Origin: Reticulascus tulasneorum
Lineage: Eukaryota; Ascomycota; Sordariomycetes; Glomerellales; Reticulascaceae
Assembly (NCBI GenBank): GCA_001557505.1
Contig: LSAX01000008.1
Span: 1,302,001-1,366,000 of the forward strand
Length of the DNA stretch: 64,000 nt
Direction of reading: 5' to 3'
This document shows positions 33,565-46,100 of this stretch, one piece after another. The translations under genes were made by a program, and so were the position numbers. Numbering within the stretch: the stretch's first letter is position 1; each line of letters opens with the position of its first letter. The notes under the pieces are model-generated. The model did not search any database and was not told the DNA's origin. It saw only the letters and a program-made list of their open reading frames with translations.

Positions 33565-35816
33565 ATGTCGAGACCTTTCACACCGATCCGCGGCACTACG
33601 CCAGACTCGTCGAGGAACCCGTTCGCCAACCACAACCCCTTCGACACGGACGACAGCACAGCTGTGTCGTTGGCCAGCGGGAGCAACTCGACTTTCTCGG
33701 TGGTATGTATTCAGTCGCCCAGAGTGACTGGTGTGGTGTGTGTATGATCGAGAGCTGATTCTTGCGAGCAGAATGTTGTCTCGTCTGACATTCCAGACTC
33801 GCCAGACAATCGCTACTTTGCGAGGAGACCAGCTCCCCCACCGCCAAGTCACCACAGACTAAGCACCCTCAGCCGCTCAGAGATTGTAAGAGAACATGTT
33901 CATCTGGGGCACCGCGGACCAACATGCTAACCAATTCAGGCACCATCTCCTCTGAGTAGGGAAGAGCATAGCGAGAAGCTCACGTACCCGTCAGACATCA
34001 CTCTCAGGAACCCCCACGATGGAGCCGACACGGAAAAGCGAGCTCCGGCGGCCCAGGCACCAAAGGCGGCGACAAAGGGCTCAGTGCCCCAGAGGATATA
34101 CAGGACCTTCCGGCAGACGTACTGCCCGACAGAAGAACCGGCATTGATCCTCCCGACATGTCCCACCGACGAGGAGAAACTGATGTATGTCTCGACCAAC
34201 CGAATCCTGCTCTATGTGTTCGGTGTCATCTCCTTCCTCGCCCTCGGTGCCGGTATGTGGCTCTTCGCCCTCTCCGCACCCGCGTTTTACTGGTATGGTG
34301 TGTTCGCGGCCTTCATGTGCATCTACCTCCTCGTATCGTACTATGTCGGCATCATTGGCAAGGATTGGGACTACAAGTCGCATCAGGAGAACGTGGAGCG
34401 ATATCCCATCAACGAGGAGACGGCGCCAACAATCGATGTTTTCCTACCGTGCTGTCAGGAGCCGTTGGAGATTCTGGAGAATACGTACAAGCACATTGCT
34501 AATCTCGACTGGCCCGCCAACAAGCTCCAAGTCCACGTCATGGACGACGCCAACCAAGAAGCCGTGCGCCTCCTGGCTGGAAAATTCGGCTTTCTCTACA
34601 GCGTTCGTGAGGACCGACCACGCCTCCGAAAGGCGGGCAACCTTCGATGGACCTTCGCGCGCACCAACGGTGACTTCTTCGCCATCTTCGATGCCGATTT
34701 CTGCCCGCGTCCGGACTTCCTGAAAGAGTTGATCGTGGAGCACCTGGCGGACGAGAAGACGGCAATCGTGCAGAGCCCGCAATTCTTCCGCGTCACCGAC
34801 GAGCAAACATGGGTCGAGCAGGGTGCTGGTGCGACGCAGGAGCTGTTTTACCGAGTCGTGCAGGTCAACCGGAATAAGTGGGGTGCGTCGATCTGCGTAG
34901 GCAGCAATGCGCTCTACCGTCGGGAGTCCTTGGTCGATGTCGGTGGAACCGCTGAGATTGGCTTTTCCGAGGATGTGCATACCGGGTAAGTTTCTAAAAA
35001 AATCTTGTGTGGAAGCCGATTCTAGGCTTGTTTGATTTAGGGGTTGGATTTCGCTCAAGGAATTGTTTTGCTGACTGTTTTGCGTGAATAGTTTCGGCGC
35101 TGTCGATCGTGGCTGGAAGGTCAAGTACATGCCGCTCTGCCTCGCAACCGGTGTTTGCCCCAACTCGCCCCGCGCTTTCTTCTCGCAGCAGATGCGATGG
35201 GCTCGAGGCAGCACGACGCTCCTCACGAACGGTCACTTCTGGGTGTCGAACTTGACGCTCATGCAGAAGATTTGCTACCTCTCTGGTATGTCCTGTCCCA
35301 GCCACCGTCATTTTGATAGCCGTATACTAACAACCCGCAGGCTTCGTCTACTATGTCGCTGTCTCCATGAACATCTTCCTCGCCCCTATTGCCGGAACCC
35401 TACTCCTGGCGATCCGACCCGAATGGTTCAAATTCTGGAACTTGGCTTTCGCCATCCCATCCATCTTCTACGGTGTCATTCTCATGCGTATCTGGGCAAA
35501 GGCTAGCTACGGCTTCAACGTCCAGCACGCCATGACCATCCAGTCGTACGCCTACCTTACCGCCATCAAGGACCGACTGTTCAACATCGAGCTCCTGTGG
35601 GCCGCAAGCGGCGATTCGAAAGCACACAAGAGCAACAAGTACCGAAATATGCGCGTGCTCTGCATCATGTGGACCGTCGTCGTCACGGGCGCCATGGTCG
35701 GCGTCGTGACATGGCGGCTCGTCACCGGATTCACCTGGTATCACCCCATTCCGTTGATCATCATCAACGTTTACAACTTCTTCATCAACCATTATTTTAT
35801 GTTTTGTAATTGGTAA
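33565..35816 (+). CDS. GT2: Family 2 glycosyltransferase, fungal cellulose-synthase-like (GT2)
   Basis: Five exons: 33565-33702, 33772-33885, 33940-34985, 35092-35285 and 35341-35816. Introns of 69, 54, 106 and 55 bp have standard borders, giving 655 residues. After a disordered, Pro/Ser-rich N-terminus there are two membrane helices (about 170-220), a GT-A catalytic domain with HVMDDANQE (about 283-291), the DAD motif in IFDADFCP (about 335-337), SEDVHTG and the QQMRWARG acceptor-binding motif, then further membrane helices. This is the processive GT2 layout of cellulose, chitin and hyaluronan synthases. It matches the fungal GT2 proteins shown in Zymoseptoria tritici and Fusarium graminearum to be needed for hyphal growth on solid surfaces. 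The polymer made is not established. Located in the plasma membrane. Confidence 0.88.
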
Positions 35817-36511
35817 TTGCAGAGGACGAAGAGAGGAGGAGGAGGATATTTTAGATGGTCGAAGGAGAGGAAGGAAAGAGGATGGCTGTTAATAGATGAG
35901 AACCGTTGCCGGCGTGTTGGATAGATGGGAGTCCTTTTTTGGATGATACCGAACACTTTTTTTTTTGATTAAGTGATGAATGGTGGCGGGCATTCTGGCA
36001 GCACACGGGCATATATATAGACACTGCACGGCTTCTACAGCACACTCAGCATTTTTTGTACAGGCGAGACATATCGGTAGATACGCCGCGGAGTTCTCTC
36101 TCAGATGAGCTTGGCTTTAATTACATATAGTATATATTTCATGGTGCCCTAAATGTGGAGTGAACTTGTGGAACACCGTGATGATCAGCTCCATGGAAGG
36201 TTTCCTTGCAAAAGTTTAGATAAGTGACTACTCAGCGGAGCTTCTCAATAACCAGTGCCTTGGCCAGTAGGCTCAGCTAGAGACTTTGATATGTCTCAAG
36301 GGTTGGCTATGTAGAAACACGCTTGGATGCAGACGGCTCGGAAAGCACCCTCCCAACCCCATGGGTACCATAGACCGACGGACTCAGAGGAATCGGCTCG
36401 TCTGCTTGAAGCTCGAAGTAATCGATGTCGTGCTGACATGTTCTCACATTGAAGGCTCATCTTAGTGTCAAACATGTGTTGGAAGTTGGACATCCCCTGA
36501 AACCCGTAGTC
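35817..36511. other. Intergenic, GT2 3' flank
   Basis: AG-rich 3' UTR-like sequence followed by AT-rich sequence around 36120-36140. Nothing gene-like beyond the adjacent minus-strand remnant. Confidence 0.4.
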
Positions 36512-37860
36512 TCAACAGGTATGAAGTACGCCGCCATAGCTTGGTCCAGGAATTGTGGAATGCCCTGGGTTTTCTAAAGCTCTACAAAGCTTAGCATTCG
36601 ATTCGACAGACCCTATTCCTATGCATAAGTCAACCTTGTCTGCTTGTCCCCGGATTGTCAATTCAACACAGTCTTGGAAGTCATTCCCTCCTTGACGGTC
36701 AAAAGGGAGCATAGCATGTAGCCTGTAGACTGCATCGTTTCCATCTTTATGAGACTCCGACGAGGGTGGGCATCATCTGAGTTAGGCCAGTACACGAAAT
36801 GGGGAGAGGCTTACAAAAGAATCTGGGTGGTGTGGCGGAAAGATGAGCCGGGACACGGTATATCTCAAATAACAAAATGTAGTTTCTGCCTGTCCAAGTC
36901 GCCTTCAGGATCAAGGAATACCAATATCTTCAGCATCTTCCCATCCCCCTCGGCCACGGGGCCATGTAATGGCCACGGAGAATGAGCAGTCTATCAATAA
37001 CAAGCCATCTTCCCATAATCCCAAAAGTTATTGTAGATTGTTTAGGCGCCCCACTTTCGGGGGCGTTATATTTGGCGATTCGAGGAGACCACAACTAGAG
37101 TCCAGATGGGAAATGTAGAAGACAAGAGTTGCAGTCTATTCTTCTAGGAATGCCGAGTCTGGAGAGGTATAAAATGTAGCTGTCCTGCCATTTCACATAC
37201 ATAGATCGCCATCCGCAACAGTTCTCTAGTGATGTGATGGAACCTACCGACGATGACTCTGATGATCCTACGGTGGGCTATGGTTGTGTGAACCGCTGAA
37301 CTCTTTAAGCTTGCAATAAGCTCAGGAGCTTAGATAGTTTGGGAGAACAAGATCCCACTATGACTAGGATATGGGATCAATATATCCACCACATTGAACT
37401 GTTGTGCTCGGTCTACGTGCTCTGCAAGATGCAACGGCGTGAAATACTAATTACGCCTAAAGATATATATATCCTGTGGCTGCTCTAAGTCACATCTAGC
37501 TTTGTGCCTAGCGCCTGAGAAGCCTTGATTGAATATGTCTCGTCTACTCCTGATGGTCGTAAACTTCCAGAGATATCGAAGGATAGTATCAGAACAGAAT
37601 CAAGCATGCTCCTCAGGCCTTGGGATGCTACGTCGTGTCCCATTCTCCGGACCAATGCAGATCGTCATAGAAATGCTATTCGCCCTTGCTTAATCGATTC
37701 TACTTTGACTACTTCATATGCTACCAGCGGTACATTCCTATTGATGGCGTGACAAGCTAACGTGCCAGTAGCCTGAAAGAAGGCGTACACGTTTGGGAAT
37801 TGTGGTGGGCTATTACCCCTGCCAATGCGGGCCATCCCGCTGCCACATAGACCAGCCACA
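36512..37860 (-). pseudogene. Decayed gene remnant with an ankyrin-like motif
   Basis: Read on the minus strand, the stretch gives protein-like segments separated by stops and frame changes. The first is a 64-codon piece from 37859 (ACHAINRNVPLVAYEVV), continuing in the same frame past a TGA into ALVRRMGHDVASQGLRSMLD. Next, in another frame, comes YFTPLHLAEHVDRAQQFN (37372-37446), whose TPLHLA is the ankyrin-repeat signature. The last is DGNDAVYRLHAMLPFDRQGG onward, to a TGA at 36512. No continuous frame or splice model joins them. Interpreted as an old, degraded ankyrin-type gene, possibly NLR-related like the one at 17026-21837; the assignment rests on one repeat motif. Confidence 0.35.
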
Positions 37861-38021
37861 GACGGATTTTGTCGGTGGCTGAAGACAAGAGGCTGAAACG
37901 TATTACCTAATGGTGGGGTGAGTCAACCAGAGGTGAGTGACTGTTCTTCAGAAACACCAAAAATTTAACCACCACGCTCCAGGACGCTGACAACCGCGAA
38001 GTTCACCACACACAATCCAAG

Positions 38022-39715
38022 ATGGCGACATCTAGGGACCTCGCCCCGGATGTTCTCCAAGCATTGTCCAAGAAGGATCCACTTATATCTTCAGAAGCAT
38101 TCCCTCAGCTCCACTTCACGGAAGTCAAGAGCGCACTCGACATACTGGCCTCACGGTCTATGCTCACGTACGAGGCCATTACCAAAGACGAAATCCTTCT
38201 CGAGCCCGAAGCAGAGCAAATCGTTGTCAATGGAAGTCACGAGGTCAGAGTTTTTGAGGCATTGCGACAGGCGGTGGATGGTTTGACTGTTCAGGAGCTG
38301 GAAAAGATTATCGGTGATAAAATCGTTAGCAAGACCGGCCAGGGCAAGGCGTTCAAGGAGAAGTGGATCGTGAAGACCGACGGCGGGAAACTGAAGGCTT
38401 CTGTAAGTCCTCGCCACGGGTTTCAACGTGAGCTCGGTCACCTAACGCTGTACATAGGCAGATTCGATTCAGGACATCACCCGAGAGCAGCTCCAGACAA
38501 TCCAAAAGACACGGACCTTCCCCGACGCCAAAGTTCTTACCGAACTCAGGAAGCGGAAACTTATCAAGTCGCAAAAGGTCATTACCTATAAGATACAGAA
38601 GGGCGAAAAGTTCGCATTGGAGATCAAGGAGGAGGAAACAGACCTGACGGCTGAGATGCTCTCGTCCGGCTCATGGAAAACCGCCACGTTCAAGCCGTAT
38701 AACTTCAAAGCCTTAGGAAGAGACCAAAAAGCGGGTGCTCTACACCCCCTGAACAAAGTCAAGGCCGAGTTTCGGAACATCTTTTTTGAAATGGGCTTCG
38801 AGGAAATGCCTACGCAGCAGTTTGTCGACTCTGGCTTCTGGTTAGTCACCCCCGGTGCCTGAGATCCCACCATTACGGCGGATCAATGATTCTGCATGTA
38901 CGCAAGTCGCTCCCAGATAAGCATTGACTAACTCCATTCGGTGCAGGAACTTCGATGCGCTTTTCGTCCCTCAGCAGCATCCTGCTCGAGACCTGCAGGA
39001 TACCTTCTACATCTCCGATCCGAAGCGAGCAGATCGTCCTAGAGCTACTGGTCCGGATGACAAGGCCGACTACCAAGAATATTGGGACAATGTACGGGCG
39101 GTACATGAGACTGGGAAGTACGGATCGATTGGCTACAGATACCCATGGTCGGAGGAGGAGTCGTTGAGGCTCGTTCTGCGGACACATACCACCGCTGTCT
39201 CGACGGCCATTCTACACAAGCTGGCGCAAAGGAAGGGCCCAGATGGCCGGGTACCCCCAGCAAGATACTTCTCAATCGACAGAGTCTTCCGAAACGAGTC
39301 AGTCGACGCAACACATCTGGCCGAGTTCCACCAAATCGAAGGGGTCATTGCCGACTACGATCTATCTCTGGGAGGATTGATTGACTTTATGGAAACTTTC
39401 TTTGGCAAGATGGGTATCACAGGTCTCAAGTTCAAGCCTGCGTACAACCCATATACCGAACCGAGCATGGAAATTTTCAGCTATCACGAAGGCCTTGGTA
39501 AGATCGTGGAAATTGGCAACAGTGGTCTGTTCCGACCAGAAATGCTATGCGCTATGGGCTTGCCCAAAGATCTACGAGTTTACGGCTGGGGTCTTAGTCT
39601 CGAACGTCCCACTATGATTAAGTACGGTATTAACAACATTCGAGACTTGCTGGGCCACAAAGTCGATCTGAACTTCATTGAGCGCAACCCAGCCGTCCGC
39701 TTCGATAAGGACTAG
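38022..39715 (+). CDS. FRS2: Cytosolic phenylalanyl-tRNA synthetase alpha subunit
   Basis: Three exons: 38022-38402, 38458-38840 and 38947-39715. Introns are 55 and 106 bp, and the product has 510 residues. FRS2 pairs with the beta subunit FRS1 as an alpha2-beta2 enzyme that charges tRNA-Phe. The N-terminal third carries the winged-helix DNA/tRNA-binding repeats typical of eukaryotic alpha chains ([20 protein letters not shown]). The class II catalytic core follows, with [20 protein letters not shown] rebuilt across intron 2, motif 2 [19 protein letters not shown] and motif 3 [12 protein letters not shown]. Length and order match the family closely. No mitochondrial presequence. Confidence 0.96.
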
Positions 39716-40595
39716 CGGCGGTGGACTGGTGGCGGTTGTAGATTCACAGGGAATGTGCAAAAAGCGATTCTTGATTTCTCTCTGGGGGTGTCCGTTGGAT
39801 CGGACAGGAGAGACTCCTCTATAGATCACGTAGATCAGATAGCAATCAGTCTCAGTTGCAAAGACCGGTTCTGAATCATGTACGCGAGTGTATTGCATCC
39901 TCTCGGAAGGCGCTTTCACTCATTCCTGTGAAACCTTCCACTGTGGCTTTTCTTTGTTGCTGTACTTTGAGAAACTTTGGCTAATGTAGGCCATGGAAAG
40001 ATCAGTGCAGACGTATTGGGAAAGAAGAGGGCTACAGAGAGAAGGCATTGCGGCCTGAGAAGTTGATATGGTTTTCATTCAGGAGAAGCTCGACGTAATA
40101 CCATCACAAACTCAGTCGAGATTCAACTAGACCTACGGTTCCTGAGCGGCATCTCCTAGGTGGTGGTGAGCATCGGAAGTTCTCAAATCTACCCGAGAGA
40201 TGCAGTTGAGTTCTGGCTGTAGCGTACGAAATATTCTGCTCATTGCGCGCAAGTTTTACGAACGAAGAATCTCTATAATCGAGCTGCGGATGACAGTGTA
40301 CTTGCACTATGATCTTTTATCTCCGATCTAGACAGAGTCCAGCATCGTTACTTGGTCGGCCATTTGTGACGATGGGATGCCGTTGATGCGTAATACTAGT
40401 GGAAGCCGGGTTTAAACAGCATCAACTTAAATATAGGAACTACCTTAGGTTATGTCTCAAACACGTCTCTAACTGCCTAAACAATACCGTGCAACAGTTG
40501 CCGGCCAAAGATCTGAAACAGGAAAGTGATATACTCCTATAAGCAATCAAGGGGAGCTCTTCGTGTCATGCTATAAAGTTGCGCCAATGTTTTAG
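39716..40595. other. Intergenic between converging genes, no gene seen
   Basis: Contains the 3' flanks of FRS2 and of the DUF7708-like gene. Only short open frames. Confidence 0.5.
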
Positions 40596-42600
40596 CTACT
40601 CCGAGTCCTGATTGGTATCAACCTTATCATTATCATGTGAAGGAACACGGATGGCCAGTGGCTTCTTCCATGCCATCGTATTATACCCGCCTTTCCCAAC
40701 CATCTCTCTCGGCATCCTCAAAGTTTCATCGTCGGTGAACATGTCTTCAACGAACTCGGATCTTGTCGAACTGGCAAACATCATCTTCAATATTGCAGCG
40801 CGTTCCTTGTGGTGGATGCGTACGAGACGTTGGATACCGTCCTTGATCCCCTGTCGTAATTCTGGATCTCTGGCATAAAACCTCAAGCCATCAACGATGA
40901 GTATCACAATGACATCAGCAGGGAGCTGATCAAGCAAATACTTAATCTTAGAGAAGATGTTTGCTATGCTTCGCGGATTGAAGTTGTCAAAGACCTTTCT
41001 CAGACACTCTGAGTCAAACTCGCGATACTTGTCCAGCAACTGAAACAAAATACTCAATGGCATTGCTCTTGGACCACGGTAATCGGAGCAGTGAAGCCTG
41101 CAAAAGAATGCAATGGGTATGAGTTTCGACATCTTCGTTCTTTCTTGCTCTTTGGAAACATGGAGCACGTGCTGAAATGTTTTGGCGCTCACGAACGACA
41201 TATCGTGACTCATGGGAGAGGCCGAATTGGCATCCATCAAGAGCATTGATGATTCGTTGAGAATAAGCCACGAGAGGAAGCGAGGGTGGGACTGGATCGC
41301 AACAATGCGGTCTTCGTCGATATCAGAGCCGACTCGATTTTGGGCTTTGATAACACTATCGCAATCTGCGAGTATTTGGTTTCTGTCATATTTGTGGCGC
41401 AGGAAATAATCTTTGATATCTAGGCCAGGATTGCCAAGCTGGGTTTTCGCAAGCCCTGGGGGTCGACATCGTTGTCCCTGATCGTCTAGGTCTGTTAGCG
41501 CTCCGAATATGGCCACTATGGAACCTGGATTTCACATACGTTCTATTTTGGTATTTTTGAGAAGCAATTGTAGGGCGGTGAGACACAGGATTTTGCCTTG
41601 ATGTTGCTCGCTCAAGATTTCTTTATGCTGCTCTATGATGGTGTTTTGATTCCTCATCGAGATCTGATAGACGCGTTCTTGAAATGTTTGACTTGCCAGC
41701 CTGATCTTCGCAAGGCTGTTTCTTAAGTCATCGGCAAAGCCCGCTGGCTTGAAGACTCTTTGGAGTCCTGTAGCTGCAACAGATACTAGTTAGCATGAGT
41801 GCTGGGCGAGACCGAGAACAGGATTCTTACAGAGCTTGCCCTTCTGGAGCCAGTGGAGGATGGTGCCCATCAGTTCGAACAGACACGTATAGAGCGACGC
41901 TACTCTTCGATGCAGCAGTTCGTCATTTTTGTTCATATTTACCATTTCTCCATGGTGTTGCAATAAGCCCGGAATGGATTCCAAAGCCTTGAATATCTCT
42001 TCCCGATCTAGGTTTGTTTGTTGAAGAGCAGTGAAAATGATTTTCAGCCCACCACTTGCTACGGACCCGAATGATTCGCTTGGAACCAAGTTTGTGAGTG
42101 TAAGGCCAACTCCGGCGTTGCTGCACAGAGTCCTGAATGCCTGCTTGAGTTTGCCGGTGAAACCCGGCGGGATGCGTTTATCCTTCTCGTTCAACCTCTC
42201 CAACGCATCGCAACTGTCCACTGCCGATTCTCCAAGCTCTTTCCAGGTGTGAATGGTGGTATCATCGAGACATGGAAGATTGTGGATCTTGGAAAACTTG
42301 TTGACTTGCTGGATCAAGGAGTTCTGAGCTTCGATGCATTCACTGTAGATCTCCACGAAATTGCTAGAGACGTTAGCGAGAGGTTGGTTGGTGTCGCCTG
42401 GGCCCAGGATATGCGTACATCTCTTCGTCCGCCTGCTCTTCAGGAACCCATTGGTTAGTCATTCCTCTATAGATGACTCCTGAGCCAGGCTTGGCGTTCA
42501 AGCCTGAATGGGAGTATTCCTTCAGAGCCTTGACCATAAATTCTGCGACTTCGGGATGAGCTGACTGCTGCACCAGCAGAGAAATTTGTGTGGAGGCCAT
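40596..42600 (-). CDS. DUF7708-like N-terminal domain fused to a P-loop-less NTPase-like domain
   Basis: Four exons: 42419-42600, 41831-42363, 41540-41773 and 40596-41491. Introns of 55, 57 and 48 bp have GTACGC, GTAAGA and GTATGT donors; every junction keeps frame, giving 614 residues. Residues about 60-200 resemble the DUF7708 module found at the N-terminus of fungal STAND/NACHT proteins (GFTGKLKQAFRTLCSNAGVG, LVPSESFGSVASGGLKII, IPGLLQHH). A coiled-coil-like segment follows. The C-terminal half is NTPase-like: at the expected P-loop position it has SSMLLMDANSASPMSHD, with no GxxxxGK[ST]. The Walker-B-like strand VIVILIVDGLRFYARD and a sensor-like MMFASSTRSE remain. Probably a non-hydrolysing or diverged signalling protein. 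It is divergent from a DUF7025-AAA ATPase across about 0.5 kb. Function unknown. Confidence 0.7.
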
Positions 42601-43109
42601 TACGAGTCAGAAGCAAAGTTCATTTCAGACATTCAAGCAATGATGTTGGAGCACAATGCTTATCAACACTCTTGGGACGTATGGTTACTATATGGGGTAG
42701 TGTCGCCTACCAGCTGACAAAATATGCATTGAGGTTCGGGATGGTCCGCGGAGCGGCATCGTTTTAAGGCGACCAATTAGCATTGGCGAGAGTCATCACA
42801 TCAGCCGCCACAGGGCTACATTCCTGCAGCCACGGAGCCCCTGTCATTAAATCAAATCATTCACATCGAATCATCATGTCTTTGGCGAGCCACCTTCTGG
42901 CAAAGACATCAGAATAGTACCTTAGTCATACATTCAGCTGCGACTAACGTTCCGTTCTGTACTCCTGAATCGCCCATCCATTCTGATCCGGTTACGCGTT
43001 CTCGCGCTTAAAGAGGAGAAACACCTATAATTAACTGCTCATTTCTCGAGAGTTTTGAACTAGTATCTTACTTTCATGGCAATCCATTTCAATATTTGGT
43101 TTCTTGACG
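42601..43109. other. Divergent intergenic region shared by two NTPase-like genes
   Basis: About 510 bp between the start codons of the DUF7708-like gene (-) and the AAA ATPase gene (+). No clear TATA box. A shared promoter is possible but not shown. Confidence 0.4.
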
Positions 43110-46100
43110 ATGTCTTTGCCCTCAGAAACGAGCCTGGCCGAGCCAGCCTTGCTTGCCCCAGAAGCCTTACAATTGCAGCCTGTTAAGCATGACAGCCCCG
43201 CAGACCCTGTACCAACTTTAATTGGCGAGCAGGATTCAGAGCCGGTGCCGAGCGAAACAAACCAACCTGTGGTTGGTGATGTGAAAGATGCATTTGTAAA
43301 GGAATCTGTTGACCCTCTCCCAAGAATTGAAGAGCACCCGCCCTGGACGTCGGATTTGACTGCCAGATTGGATGCAGAAAGACGCAGAGCATCGAACAGA
43401 AAGCTAAACCAAGCTATTGACGCTCTCGAAGATGGGATATCGAAATATTTGCACCCGCAAGCGCCAAATAGAGCGGTCCCAGCTGCCCTGGAGCTCCAGC
43501 TCGACAACCTTCGTGGACTCGCTACCGAGGCGACCAGCAGGAGGATTTTACCTAGAAGGTGAGGTTTCTCTCGCATCATGACCGTTGAAAGCTCTTAGCT
43601 CACAAGAATTTTTGAATTCAGACCTGACGGTCTCTTGTCTGACGATAATTCTTGGGTGTGCGAGGTCCAAAGGGACACGATGGACAATTGGTCAAAGAAA
43701 GGATCTGACCAAAGCCCTCCAGCTTATGTCATGAGGGCCTTTTACGACAATATTCCTGACAGCCGTGAGAGTGTCCGACATGGCGAACATCATTCTACAA
43801 ACACCAGGGAACGTCCTCATAGAGTGGCCATTAACTCCTTACCATTGAAGAAGGAACTACAAGAAATTAGCGGGCTTGATCTTAGCATGTACACGGGACC
43901 ACTACTGTAAGATATTTACCCTAGCAACATATGTGGACAAAAACATGCTGAGACCGATCCCAGAGTGGCTGCGCCTTACAAGGTAAGATGTTCCTGCCTC
44001 AACTTGCTTCAAGTCGCTAATCTCAGCTCCTTCTGTGCATCAAGCTCTTTTCAATGTGTTATCCTCTTATCAAAGAAAGGTTAGTTAAACTAAAGGGGGA
44101 ACTTTCGGAGCTTGACGAGGAAGAAAAGCTTCCAACCAACTCCGCCGATGTCAAGCAAGGGGATCACACAGCCGAATCAGCCCAAATACCGATAGCTGGG
44201 GGACATGGAGTTGATGCCTCAAAGGAGACTCCAGTCTCCTTGATAAATGGATTTCAATGTGAGAATGCTAAAGCCGTTAAGGTTTCCCTTTGAATAAAGC
44301 CAAGTACTCACCACTTAATAACCGACAGCCGACACACAGACAGCGAAACCACCTGGAGCCACACCACAGTCCTCTCGGTTGACGACACGCATCTCACAGT
44401 TGCAATTACTGCAAGATTTCATCGAGTCAGACCTAGCACATTACCTTGAACTTCAGGCCAGTATCAAGAACGGAACATTGGAGACTATTGCGTTCGAAGA
44501 TATTTGGTATCTATTTCAACCTGGTGATGTGTTATTTGTTAACTCAACCGATCAAGACCAACTCTGTAGGGCATATTCGATTACTGGTGGTCAAATACGG
44601 AGATGTAATCAAGCACCCGATGCCGTCAATGGTCTCCGTCGGCCGACCGTATTGCCCCGAACTCCACAGCAATTCGAAAAGCGTGATGTTATTCGTCTAG
44701 ATGATGAAGATTCGGACGACCACCATGAGGAAGAGTTTAAAGATATGATTCACGAGGCAACTGGGATCGGCACTTGGAGCCATTTCACTATTGACAGCTA
44801 TGTGATGGGATTTGATGGGGTTCGAATTGGGCCACTGGAGTGTCCCCAACGCATCCCACACTATGAAGGCACACGAAGTATCACCGAGCTGCCGGTCTAT
44901 CCTTTGCGATTCCATTCGCAGAGCGACGAGATTGCGGCGAGACAAGTGAAGAGAGGTCAAAAGTACATGACCTCTTACGGACACAAAAAGTATGACGGTG
45001 TGGTGGCGCGACGAGGTTATCGGGAAGAAGTTCGTGGCGATGTCTTCATTGACGTCAAGCATTTCTACCGCGCGTTTCACAGTTCGAAGCCGAACCTCGG
45101 AGTGCTGAGAAAATCCAAGGCAGATACTCGGGAGACAAATGAGTTTCATGAAAAACGGGCTCGCTTCCTTGTTGACCACTTGGTGGACAATAAAATGAGA
45201 GCCAACTTCATGGCATCTCATCCAACTTTGACACAACTGACCAAGTTCGATCTTGGCCGACTCTCGCCTGAGTGTCTTCAGCTCTTCGTTCGGCGGATTC
45301 CAGCCTATGTGTTTCGCACCCGGCGCTACGGTGAGCTCTTGTGACTAAGTCATATTACTTGACTATTTGAACCTGACAGTCTATTATCTAGCTTATTGCG
45401 ATATTGAAAATGTGTCCGATATTGACAAAAGTGACAAAGCTCGAGACGAAGGATTTGATGACTTGGTTATTGACCCAACATATCGCAATCTCTTGATCCC
45501 CCTGGTTCAGAATCATGCAAGAGATGGTGGTAGTACTGAATTGAATCCGGATTCTTTGAATGCAGCCTCTTCACAGATTGACATTGTCAGAGGCAAGGGT
45601 CGTGGTCTTATCATTTTACTCCATGGCCCCCCTGGATCAGGGAAGACCAGCACTGCCGAAACTATCGCGGCGTATACTCGGCGGCCGCTGTACTCGATCA
45701 CCTGTGGAGACCTGGGAATAACTCCTGTCGAAGTTGAACAGAATCTGATGCGTCATACTGACAGAGCCCAACGATGGGGGTGTGTGCTTCTACTGGATGA
45801 GGCTGACGTCTTCTTAACTCGTCGTGACTGGCGGGACACGACAAGGAACGCGCTTGTTTCTAGTAAGTTTCCCTCCTAGGTCTCATGGCTCGTCCCGTTT
45901 TCTCAGACTTGACTGTTCTAGTATTTCTTCGCCAGCTCGAATACTACTCTGGCATCCTTTTTCTTACCACCAACCGTGTGGGGGTAATCGACGAAGCGTT
46001 CAAATCCCGAATCCATCTGTCTCTGTTGTATCCTCGCATTGAATTGAAGGAAACACTAGAAATGTGGGAGAACATACTCAATCGCATTGACCGAGATAAC

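Noticed and set aside
34444..35226. 260-codon minus-strand frame opposite GT2
   Set aside because: Runs through a GT2 intron and antisense to conserved catalytic motifs; shadow frame.
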